Assembly: GCA_937900425.1 (NCBI GenBank)
Contig: CALCDT010000122.1
Span: 1-5,061 of the forward strand
Origin: an uncultured Alphaproteobacteria bacterium
GTDB lineage: Bacteria > Pseudomonadota > Alphaproteobacteria > Rhizobiales > Pleomorphomonadaceae
Direction of reading: 5' to 3'
Length of the DNA: 5,061 nt
Positions 1 to 5,061 of this stretch are shown in pieces. The stretch's first letter is position 1. Every line of letters begins with the position of its first letter. The translations under genes and the position numbers were made by a program. The notes beneath the pieces were generated by a model that was not told the DNA's origin, did no database searches, and saw only the letters and a program-made list of their open reading frames with translations.

Positions 1-1341
1 GTCGCGGCGCGGCTGATGCCCGCGATCCGCGGCATGATCTCCGAAAGCGAGCGCAAGGTCGGCCATTTCGACGACGGCGCCGCGGTGCTCGATTTCGTCG
101 GCTCCGCGCCGCTTGCGGACCTCGCCGCCCTCGGCACCTCCTGTCCCGACCATTTCCTCAGAACCAAGATCCGGCCGCTGGTGGTCGATTTCGATCCCGC
201 CGCGCCCGACGTGGAGAAGACCCTCGCCGGCCTGCCGGACGCCGTCGCCGCCTACCGGGCCGACTATGCCGCCTATTACGACCGCTGCCGCCGCGCCGAC
301 AGTCCGGCGATGCGCGATCCCAACGCCGTGGTCTTCCTCGTGCCCGGCGTCGGCATGATCACCTTCGCCAGGGACAAGGCCACCGCGCGGATCTCGGCCG
401 AATTCTACGTCAACGCCATCAACGTGATGCGCGGCGCCTCGGCGGTGTCGACCTATGTCGGCCTGCCCGAACAGGAAGCCTTCGACATCGAATACTGGCT
501 GCTCGAGGAAGCCAAGCTCCAGCGCATGCCGAGACCGAAGCCGCTCGCCGGCCGCGTCGCCCTCGTCACCGGCGGCGCCGGCGGCATCGGCCGGGCCATC
601 GCCGAGCGGTTTCTCGCCGAGGGCGCCTGCGTCGTTCTCGCCGACATCGACGAGGCGGCACTCGATGCGGCGCGCGCCGACTTCTCGGGCCGGCACGGCG
701 GCGACGTCGTCCGCGCCGTCCCGCTCGACGTCACCAGCGAGGCGGCGGTCGCCGCCGCCTTCGTCCGGGCGGCGGGCGAGTACGGCGGGCTCGACATCCT
801 CGTCTCCAACGCCGGCATCTCGTCGGCGGCGCCGATCGACGAGACCGAACTGTCGATGTGGACCCGCAACATCGACATCCTCGCCACCGGCTATTTCCTC
901 GTCGCCCGCGAGGCCTTCCGCCTGATGAAGGCGCAGAAGCGCGGCGGCGCCATCGTCTTCGTCGCCTCCAAGAACGGCCTCGCCGCCTCGCCGAACGCCT
1001 CGGCCTACTGCACGGCGAAGGCCGCCGAAATCCACCTCGCCCGCTGCCTCGCGCTGGAGGGCGCCGAATTCGGCATCCGCGTCAACACCGTCAACCCCGA
1101 CGCCGTGCTGCGCGGCTCCAAGATCTGGACCGGCGAATGGCGCGAGCAGCGCGCCGCCGCCTACAACATGGCCCCCGACGAACTCGAGGAGCACTATCGC
1201 AAGCGCTCGATGCTGAAGCTCTCCGTCTACCCGGAGGACATCGCGGAAGCCGCCTTCTTCCTCGTCTCCGACATGTCGGCCAAATCGACCGGCAACATCC
1301 TCAACGTCGACGCGGGCAACGCCCAGGCGTTCACGCGGTAG
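1..1341 (+). CDS. rhaD: Bifunctional rhamnulose-1-phosphate aldolase / L-lactaldehyde dehydrogenase (SDR), 3' part only
   Basis: The frame is open to the first base, so the true start lies upstream; the ATG at 16 is an internal methionine. The family is about 700 residues, so about 446 C-terminal residues are present. Numbering from that Met, residues 1-170 are the end of the class II aldolase half (KVGHFDD, LGTSCPDHFLRTKIRPLVV), and the zinc-binding histidines are off the window. From about 178 an NAD-type short-chain dehydrogenase domain follows: TGGAGGIG at 185-192, Asp210 at the end of beta-2 (favours NAD), NAG at 265-267, and the tetrad Asn285, Ser318, Tyr331, Lys335, all present. Known role of the family: it cleaves L-rhamnulose-1-phosphate to dihydroxyacetone phosphate and L-lactaldehyde, and the SDR domain oxidises the lactaldehyde to lactate. 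It is cytoplasmic. The ending VDAGNAQAFTR and the TAG stop look intact. The rhaI gene follows on the same strand, matching the rhaD-rhaI order of rhizobia. Confidence 0.93.
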   Translation, partial: VAARLMPAIRGMISESERKVGHFDDGAAVLDFVGSAPLADLAALGTSCPDHFLRTKIRPLVVDFDPAAPDVEKTLAGLPDAVAAYRADYAAYYDRCRRADSPAMRDPNAVVFLVPGVGMITFARDKATARISAEFYVNAINVMRGASAVSTYVGLPEQEAFDIEYWLLEEAKLQRMPRPKPLAGRVALVTGGAGGIGRAIAERFLAEGACVVLADIDEAALDAARADFSGRHGGDVVRAVPLDVTSEAAVAAAFVRAAGEYGGLDILVSNAGISSAAPIDETELSMWTRNIDILATGYFLVAREAFRLMKAQKRGGAIVFVASKNGLAASPNASAYCTAKAAEIHLARCLALEGAEFGIRVNTVNPDAVLRGSKIWTGEWREQRAAAYNMAPDELEEHYRKRSMLKLSVYPEDIAEAAFFLVSDMSAKSTGNILNVDAGNAQAFTR

Positions 1342-1397
1342 GAGGCGCGATAGGTATGGAGACGGGCGCTGCAACGAGCCTTCGGAGCGTGCGGCCT

Positions 1398-1556
1398 ACC
1401 CCTCTCCCTGTCCCTCCCCCACAAGGGGGGAGGGGACGATGAAGGTGAGGACTTTCATCCAACGAGCTCCTCGCCGTACTGAGGCACTTGCGTTGCGAAA
1501 GCCTTTCGAATCCGGCGTCCCCTCCCCCCTTGTGGGGGAGGGACAGGGAGAGGGGT
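1398..1556. repeat. Palindromic intergenic element: perfect 41-bp inverted repeat around a 77-bp centre
   Basis: The arms at 1398-1438 and 1516-1556 are exact reverse complements over all 41 bases; the match ends at 1397/1557 and 1439/1515. Each arm is pyrimidine/purine-skewed and folds on itself: CCCTCCCCC 1412-1420 pairs with GGGGGAGGG 1426-1434, and the same occurs at 1520-1528 with 1534-1542. The centre has a further 9-bp stem (1438-1446 with 1451-1459, one G.U pair, loop GAGG) and a 5-bp stem (1496-1500 with 1504-1508). No coding sequence or transposase is visible. This resembles the non-autonomous palindromic intergenic repeats found in many copies in Hyphomicrobiales genomes (from memory, not searched). 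It lies 56 bp after the rhaD stop and ends 66 bp before the rhaI start, so a joint transcript would carry it as a long hairpin. Confidence 0.9.
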
Positions 1557-1611
1557 GAGCGACACAAGCCGGCGCGGCATTTCGGACACGAAAACAAGAA
1601 ACCACGACCCC

Positions 1612-1618
1612 GGGAGGA
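1612..1618 (+). promoter_or_regulatory. Ribosome binding site of rhaI
   Basis: GGGAGGA lies four bases before the ATG at 1623. It decides the start: the frame is open further upstream to a TTG at 1488, but that extension would translate one arm of the inverted repeat and has no family similarity. Confidence 0.8.
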
Positions 1619-1622
1619 CCCC

Positions 1623-2912
1623 ATGCCCGAGCCGATCGCCTCCGACCAGATCGCCGCCGCCAACGAGCCCCTGCGCGCGGCCCTCGCCCGCGACTACGAC
1701 GCCCTCGGCGAGCGGCTCGACCGGCGCGGCATCGCCATCGACGCCATCAAGGACAAGGTCGCCGGCTTCTCGGTGGCGGTGCCGTCCTGGGGCGTCGGCA
1801 CCGGCGGCACCCGCTTCGCCCGCTTTCCCGGCCCGGGCGAGCCGCGGCACATCTTCGACAAGCTCGACGACTGCGGCGTGATCCACGCGCTCACCCGCGC
1901 GACGGCGACCGTTTCGCTGCACATCCCCTGGGACAAGGCCGACCCCGCCGACCTCCTCGCCAAGGCGCAAAGCCGCGGCCTCTCCTTCGACGCGATCAAC
2001 TCCAACACCTTCCAGGACCAGCCCGGCCAGCCGCTGTCCTACAAGTTCGGATCGCTGTCGCACACCGACGCGGCGACGCGGGCCCAGGCGGTGGAGCACA
2101 ATCTGGAATGCATCGCCATCGGCGAGGCGCTCGGCTCGAAGGCGCTGACGGTGTGGATCGGCGACGGCTCGAACTTCCCCGGCCAGAGCCATTTCTCCCG
2201 GGCCTTCGACCGCTATCTCGACGCGATGCGGAGGGTCTACGCCGGCCTGCCGGCGGACTGGCGGCTGTTCACCGAGCACAAGATGTTCGAGCCGGCGTTC
2301 TATTCGACGGTGGTCCAGGACTGGGGCACCAACTACCTGATCGCGGCGGAACTCGGCGACAAGGCCCTCTGCCTCGTGGACCTCGGCCACCACGCCCCGA
2401 ACGTCAACATCGAGATGATCGTCGCCCGGCTGATCCGCTTCGGCAAGCTCGGCGGCTTCCACTTCAACGACAGCAAATACGGCGACGACGACCTCGACAC
2501 CGGCTCGGTCGACCCCTACCGGCTGTTCCTCGTCTTCAACGAACTGGTCGACGCCGAGACGGCGGACGCGGCGGGGTTCCACCCGTCGCACATGCTCGAC
2601 CAGTCGCACAACGTCACCGATCCGATCGAAAGCCTGATGGCGAGCGCCATGGAGGTGCAGCGCGCCTATGCGAGCGCCCTTCTCGTCGACCGGACGGCGC
2701 TCGCCGGCTTCCAGGACGCCAACGACGCGCTGATGGCGTCGGCGGCGCTGAAGGCCGCCTACCGCACCGACGTCGAGCCGATCCTCGCCACCGCCCGGCT
2801 GGAGGCCGGCGGCGCGATCGACCCGGTCGCGGCCTACCGGGCGAGCGGCTACCGGGCGAAGGCGGCCGCCGAGCGTCCGGCGGTGGCGGGAGGGGGCGGC
2901 GGCATCGTCTAA
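1623..2912 (+). CDS. rhaI: L-rhamnose isomerase, Pseudomonas stutzeri type
   Basis: This 429-residue cytoplasmic enzyme interconverts L-rhamnose and L-rhamnulose, the first step of the phosphorylated rhamnose pathway. P. stutzeri L-rhamnose isomerase is about 430 residues and has a TIM-barrel fold with two metal sites. Its metal and catalytic residues recur here one position lower: Glu218 (TEHK), Asp253 and His256 (LVDLGHH), His280 (GGFHFND), Asp288 and Asp290 (GDDDLD), Asp326 and Ser328 (LDQSHN), plus Lys220. The family tail ends in a glycine run, GGGGGIV. The ATG at 1623 is chosen because of the strong GGGAGGA before it and the fit in length. It follows rhaD after 281 bp and is probably transcribed from the same upstream promoter, though the repeat in between could uncouple the two. 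Members of this family are often broad in sugar specificity; the rhaD neighbour argues for rhamnose as the natural substrate. Stop is TAA. Nothing is truncated. Confidence 0.95.
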   Translation: MPEPIASDQIAAANEPLRAALARDYDALGERLDRRGIAIDAIKDKVAGFSVAVPSWGVGTGGTRFARFPGPGEPRHIFDKLDDCGVIHALTRATATVSLHIPWDKADPADLLAKAQSRGLSFDAINSNTFQDQPGQPLSYKFGSLSHTDAATRAQAVEHNLECIAIGEALGSKALTVWIGDGSNFPGQSHFSRAFDRYLDAMRRVYAGLPADWRLFTEHKMFEPAFYSTVVQDWGTNYLIAAELGDKALCLVDLGHHAPNVNIEMIVARLIRFGKLGGFHFNDSKYGDDDLDTGSVDPYRLFLVFNELVDAETADAAGFHPSHMLDQSHNVTDPIESLMASAMEVQRAYASALLVDRTALAGFQDANDALMASAALKAAYRTDVEPILATARLEAGGAIDPVAAYRASGYRAKAAAERPAVAGGGGGIV

Positions 2913-2955
2913 CACGCCGCGCCTCGACGACGGCCGGCGGGTGACGGACGGCGGC

Positions 2956-2983
2956 CGGCGATCCCGCCGCCACCGGATCGCCG
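2956..2983. terminator. Candidate bidirectional terminator between convergent rhaI and the LysE-type gene
   Basis: CGGCGATCC (2956-2964) and GGATCGCCG (2975-2983) form a perfect 9-bp stem with a 10-base loop. It lies in the 106-bp gap between two convergent stop codons, where a shared terminator is expected. There is no T-run on either side, so intrinsic termination would be weak. In DNA this GC-rich a 9-bp stem can arise by chance. Confidence 0.35.
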
Positions 2984-3018
2984 CCGGTTCGGATGCCGGA
3001 GCGGGCTCCCGAGACCTG

Positions 3019-3684
3019 CTATCCGCGCCAGAATTCCGAGACGGCGGCGGCGCAGCCGCAGATCACGAAGGCCGCGCCGATCATCGCCTCGCGCACCCGA
3101 TGCCGCTCCGGTTCGGGCGGCCGCGCCGGCCGGGCCGCGACGGCGAGCGCCACGCAGGCGAACCAGCCGAAGGCGAGGCAGAAGACGAGGCATGGCACGA
3201 GAAGGCCGTCGCCGCCGCTGTGGAACGGCGCGCCGGCCAGCGTCGAGGTCGCGAAGAACAGCGCCGTCGCCGGATTGGACGCCGCCGTGAGGAAGGCGAA
3301 CCCGAAGGCTCCGAACCAAGGCGGCATTCGCTCCCAGGCCGGCAGGATCCGCGCCTGCGTTCGCTTCCGGGCCGGCCGGAGCAGGCAGCGGCCGCCGATC
3401 GCCGCCATCGCGGCGGCGGACAGCAGAACGGCCGGGCGGCGGATCGCCTCCTCGGCGGCGAGGACGCCGAGACCGTTCAGCATCGCCGCGCAGACGAGCC
3501 CGGCGCCGGTCGCCACGCCGAAAGCGGCCAAGAGCGCGGACCGCTTGCCGGTCGACAGCCCCGCCCGGGCGACGACGAGAAAGTTCGGACCGGGCATCAT
3601 CGCCAGCACGAGATAGGACAACGCGATCGACGCCCCGGGCGTCGTCACCAGGGCATGCAGTCCGGCCAGCATCGGATCGCTCAC
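3019..3684 (-). CDS. LysE/RhtB-family small-molecule (amino acid) exporter
   Basis: This 221-residue inner-membrane protein looks like a LysE/RhtB/LeuE-type exporter, a family of about 200-220 residues with five or six membrane helices that exports amino acids or related metabolites. Visible signs: the first helix runs into MMPGPNFLVVARAGLSTGKRSAL (residues 29-51), the family signature around Pro-Gly-Pro (31-33). Hydrophobic stretches follow at about 51-77, 85-102, 123-147, 160-184 and 200-216. The second signature, SNPATALFF, is at 136-144, with Ala where many members have Lys. A basic loop occupies 103-112. The start is taken as GTG at 3684: an in-frame stop lies at 3700-3702, leaving only this GTG, a CTG at 3693 or an ATG at 3672 (Met5). 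No good ribosome site is visible for any of them; AGAAG lies 11 bases before the GTG. Substrate cannot be inferred. It is transcribed alone, convergent with rhaI and divergent from chvI. Confidence 0.85.
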   Translation of the reverse strand: MSDPMLAGLHALVTTPGASIALSYLVLAMMPGPNFLVVARAGLSTGKRSALLAAFGVATGAGLVCAAMLNGLGVLAAEEAIRRPAVLLSAAAMAAIGGRCLLRPARKRTQARILPAWERMPPWFGAFGFAFLTAASNPATALFFATSTLAGAPFHSGGDGLLVPCLVFCLAFGWFACVALAVAARPARPPEPERHRVREAMIGAAFVICGCAAAVSEFWRG

Positions 3685-3900
3685 GGGTTGCAGGGCTTCT
3701 CACGAGACCCGGGCAGGCTGGTGGAAACGGGCGATCGGGTGAAGTCGGCAGATGACGACTGAGACGCGACGACGGGCGCTTCCCAGACCGGCGGCATCGG
3801 CGGGATCGGGAACGACGACGGGAGGCGTTGCGTTTCGGCCGGGCGCGGACGCCGCACTCGACATTGGCGCCGGCGACCCCATATCGGCCGTGAACAATAG

Positions 3901-3924
3901 GGCCCGATCACGCCGGGTCGGGCC
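3901..3924. repeat. 7-bp inverted repeat in the chvI/LysE-type divergent region
   Basis: GGCCCGA (3901-3907) and TCGGGCC (3918-3924) are exact reverse complements around a 10-base centre, next to the most AT-rich patch of the region. It could be an operator or an RNA hairpin in a leader. In sequence this rich in G and C, chance is a fair alternative. Confidence 0.35.
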
Positions 3925-4137
3925 GCGAGGAGCGCTGCTTCCCGATTTCGCCGCATTCCTGCGCGAAGGACGGGGTCGCGGCCGGTTTCCCGGTTGCTGT
4001 GGCAGTCGCCGCGGAACGGGTTCATCATGGCGCGTGCGATTCGCGCGGCGCGGTGACGGCCCGCGCTCCCCCTCTTCCGATCCCGGCCGCCGGGACCGGC
4101 GTGACGGGTCGCATCGGGCGGCGCGCGAAAACCAGTC

Positions 4138-4142
4138 GAGGA
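4138..4142 (+). promoter_or_regulatory. Ribosome binding site of chvI
   Basis: GAGGA ends three bases before the ATG at 4146, a short but usable spacing. It selects this start over the in-frame upstream codon at 3999, whose 49-residue extension is unlike any response regulator N-terminus. Confidence 0.65.
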
Positions 4143-4145
4143 CCC

Positions 4146-4847
4146 ATGCCGACCATCGCCCTCGTCGACGACGACCGCAACATCCTCACCTCCGTCGCCA
4201 TCGCGCTGGAGTCCGAGGGTTACCGCGTCGATACCTACACGGACGGCGCCTCCGCGCTCGACGGCCTCGCCAAGGTGCCGCCGGACATGGCGATCCTCGA
4301 CATCAAGATGCCGCGGATGGACGGGATGGAGCTGCTGCGCCGGCTGCGCCAGAAGTCGGACATGCCGGTGATCTTCCTCACCTCCAAGGATGACGAGATC
4401 GACGAGCTGTTCGGTCTCAAGATGGGCGCCGACGACTTCATCCGCAAACCCTTCTCCCAGCGCCTGCTGGTCGAGCGGGTCAAGGCGGTGATGCGTCGGA
4501 TCACTCCGCGCGAGGCCGGCCCGGCCAAGGCGGTCGACACCGCCCGCAACATCGACCGCGGCCCGCTGATGATGGACCCGGAGCGCCACACCTGCACCTG
4601 GAACGGGCAGAACGTCACGCTGACCGTCACCGAGTTCCTGATCCTCTACGCCCTCGCCCAGCGTCCGGGCGTGGTCAAGAGCCGCAACGCGCTGATGGAC
4701 GCCGCCTACGACGACCAGGTCTACGTCGACGACCGCACCATCGACAGCCACATCAAGCGGCTGCGCAAGAAGTTCAAGGCGATCGACGACGACTTCGACA
4801 TGATCGAGACGCTCTACGGCGTCGGCTACCGTTTCCGCGAACTCTAG
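4146..4847 (+). CDS. chvI: ChvI two-component response regulator (OmpR/PhoB family)
   Basis: This 233-residue DNA-binding response regulator is the partner of the sensor kinase ChvG (ExoS). In rhizobia, Agrobacterium, Brucella (BvrR) and Caulobacter the pair senses acid or envelope stress and controls exopolysaccharide, flagella, envelope proteins and host interaction. Receiver domain, residues 3-118: acidic pocket Asp8-Asp9-Asp10, phosphoacceptor Asp52 in LDIKMPRMDG, Thr79, and Lys101 in KPF; Asp52 matches the known S. meliloti position. After a short linker, the winged-helix effector domain spans about 138-231 with VTEFLIL, RPGVVKSR, the recognition-helix segment VDDRTIDSHIKRLRKKF (194-210) and the wing GVGYRFRE. 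All key residues are intact. The phrases DGASALDGL, EIDELFGLKMGADDFI and RHTCTW are characteristic of ChvI rather than of PhoB or OmpR. The ATG at 4146 is supported by GAGGA upstream and by the family N-terminus. The probable kinase gene starts 40 bp downstream, implying an operon. The family is usually an essential or near-essential regulator. Confidence 0.95.
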   Translation: MPTIALVDDDRNILTSVAIALESEGYRVDTYTDGASALDGLAKVPPDMAILDIKMPRMDGMELLRRLRQKSDMPVIFLTSKDDEIDELFGLKMGADDFIRKPFSQRLLVERVKAVMRRITPREAGPAKAVDTARNIDRGPLMMDPERHTCTWNGQNVTLTVTEFLILYALAQRPGVVKSRNALMDAAYDDQVYVDDRTIDSHIKRLRKKFKAIDDDFDMIETLYGVGYRFREL

Positions 4848-4851
4848 GATC

Positions 4852-4867
4852 CGCGGCGGCCGCCGCG
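4852..4867. repeat. 16-bp perfect palindrome between chvI and the downstream gene
   Basis: CGCGGCGGCCGCCGCG reads the same on both strands and starts four bases after the chvI stop. As RNA it could form a short 6-bp hairpin with a GGCC loop. It has no T-run, so it is not a classical terminator; it might stabilise the 3' end of chvI mRNA or mean nothing in such GC-rich DNA. Confidence 0.4.
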
Positions 4868-4887
4868 CCGCCCGACATGGCACCTTC

Positions 4888-5061
4888 ATGCTGCAGACGA
4901 GCGACAGGCGCGGCGAGGCGGCGGACGACGCCGGGGGGCGGACGGACGCGGAGGGACGGCCCGACGCCGCGCCGACCGGTGCGGATGTCGCGGGCGATCC
5001 GGCCTCCGGTCTCGCCGACGACGGCACGGCGGCCGGCGGTGCCGTGCCGCCCGGAGCGGCC
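4888..5061 (+). CDS. chvG: Probable ChvG sensor histidine kinase, N-terminal fragment cut by the window edge
   Basis: The ATG at 4888 opens a frame of 58 codons that runs off the window without a stop. It begins MLQTSDRRGEAADDAGGR and is rich in Asp, Ala and Gly. Its third codon positions are about 90% G or C, which singles it out from the competing frame starting at 4877. No membrane helix or kinase motif is reached, so the name rests mainly on position: 40 bp after chvI, same strand, where chvG is almost always found. ChvG proteins begin with a poorly conserved charged cytoplasmic segment before the first membrane helix, which fits. No clear ribosome binding site precedes the ATG, so translation may be coupled to chvI or the start may be misjudged. 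The family senses periplasmic signals and phosphorylates ChvI. Confidence 0.6.
   Translation, partial: MLQTSDRRGEAADDAGGRTDAEGRPDAAPTGADVAGDPASGLADDGTAAGGAVPPGAA

Larger units (their letters stand above)
3685..4145. other. 461-bp divergent intergenic region: promoters of the LysE-type gene and chvI; no convincing gene
   Basis: No open frame here resembles a protein family. Promoters for both divergent genes must lie here or further into the region, but the GC-rich sequence has no clear -35/-10 pair. The least GC-rich part is around 3880-3900 (ATATCGGCCGTGAACAATAG), directly followed by a 7-bp dyad at 3901-3924. A poor promoter-like pair, TCGACA at 3858-3863 and TATCGG at 3882-3887 with an 18-base gap, points toward chvI; I do not claim it as a promoter. 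The length is large for a simple 5' leader. Confidence 0.6.

Noticed and set aside
1488..1622. N-terminal extension of RhaI through the palindromic repeat
   Set aside because: It would translate repeat DNA from a TTG start, and the family length and strong ribosome site both support the ATG at 1623.
1455..2915. 486-codon open frame on the - strand opposite rhaI
   Set aside because: Its translation is Arg/Val/Gly-rich with no family signature, and it mirrors rhaI, whose metal-binding residues are all in place. Long antisense open frames are normal at this GC content.
2909..3703. 264-codon - strand frame overlapping the LysE-type gene in another phase
   Set aside because: It is Arg-rich with no hydrophobic pattern, while the overlapping frame shows clear LysE/RhtB signatures and membrane helices.
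3700..3897. 65-codon - strand frame in the divergent region (TTG start)
   Set aside because: It has a rare start codon, no ribosome site, no recognisable motif, and composition like the shadow frames around it.
3999..4145. N-terminal extension of ChvI by 49 codons
   Set aside because: Response regulators of this family begin directly with the beta-1 strand as in MPTIALVDDD; the extension is unrelated and the ATG at 4146 has its own GAGGA.
3752..4393. 213-codon + strand frame running into chvI in another phase
   Set aside because: It overlaps half of the receiver domain of chvI out of frame and translates to an Arg/Pro/Gly-rich sequence typical of a shadow frame.
3681..5027. 448-codon open frame on the - strand spanning the intergenic region and opposite chvI
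   Set aside because: It covers chvI and the probable chvG start in antisense, has low-complexity composition, and begins over a frame with good codon bias on the other strand.

Overview
The window reads as chromosomal DNA of a high-GC alphaproteobacterium, most likely order Hyphomicrobiales (Rhizobiales). Three things point there: a response regulator matching the ChvI family almost motif for motif, a bifunctional aldolase/dehydrogenase RhaD followed by a Pseudomonas stutzeri-type rhamnose isomerase, and a G/C-run palindromic intergenic repeat of a kind common in that order. Base composition is roughly 70% GC by eye. Genus cannot be read from the sequence.

Left part (1-2912, + strand): the 3' portion of rhaD, whose 5' end lies outside the window, then rhaI. 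Together they cover isomerisation of L-rhamnose to L-rhamnulose and the later aldol cleavage plus lactaldehyde oxidation. The kinase, transporter and regulator must be elsewhere. The 281-bp spacer between the genes carries a perfect 41-bp inverted repeat around a 77-bp centre, with smaller hairpins nested in it.

Middle part (2913-3684): a LysE/RhtB-type small-molecule exporter on the - strand, convergent with rhaI. The 106-bp convergent gap holds a 9-bp stem-loop that could serve as a terminator.

Right part (3685-5061): a 461-bp divergent non-coding stretch, then chvI (complete), a 40-bp gap with a 16-bp palindrome, and the start of what is probably chvG, its sensor kinase partner, cut by the window edge. 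ChvG-ChvI is the conserved envelope-stress and acid-sensing system of these bacteria. The exporter sits where pckA is found beside chvI in well-studied rhizobia, so this locus looks rearranged.

I found no RNA gene, CRISPR array, transposase, phage gene or novel multi-gene system. The genes are recognisable families with their key residues intact. The most unusual items are non-coding: the inverted repeat, the long chvI leader and a few dyads.
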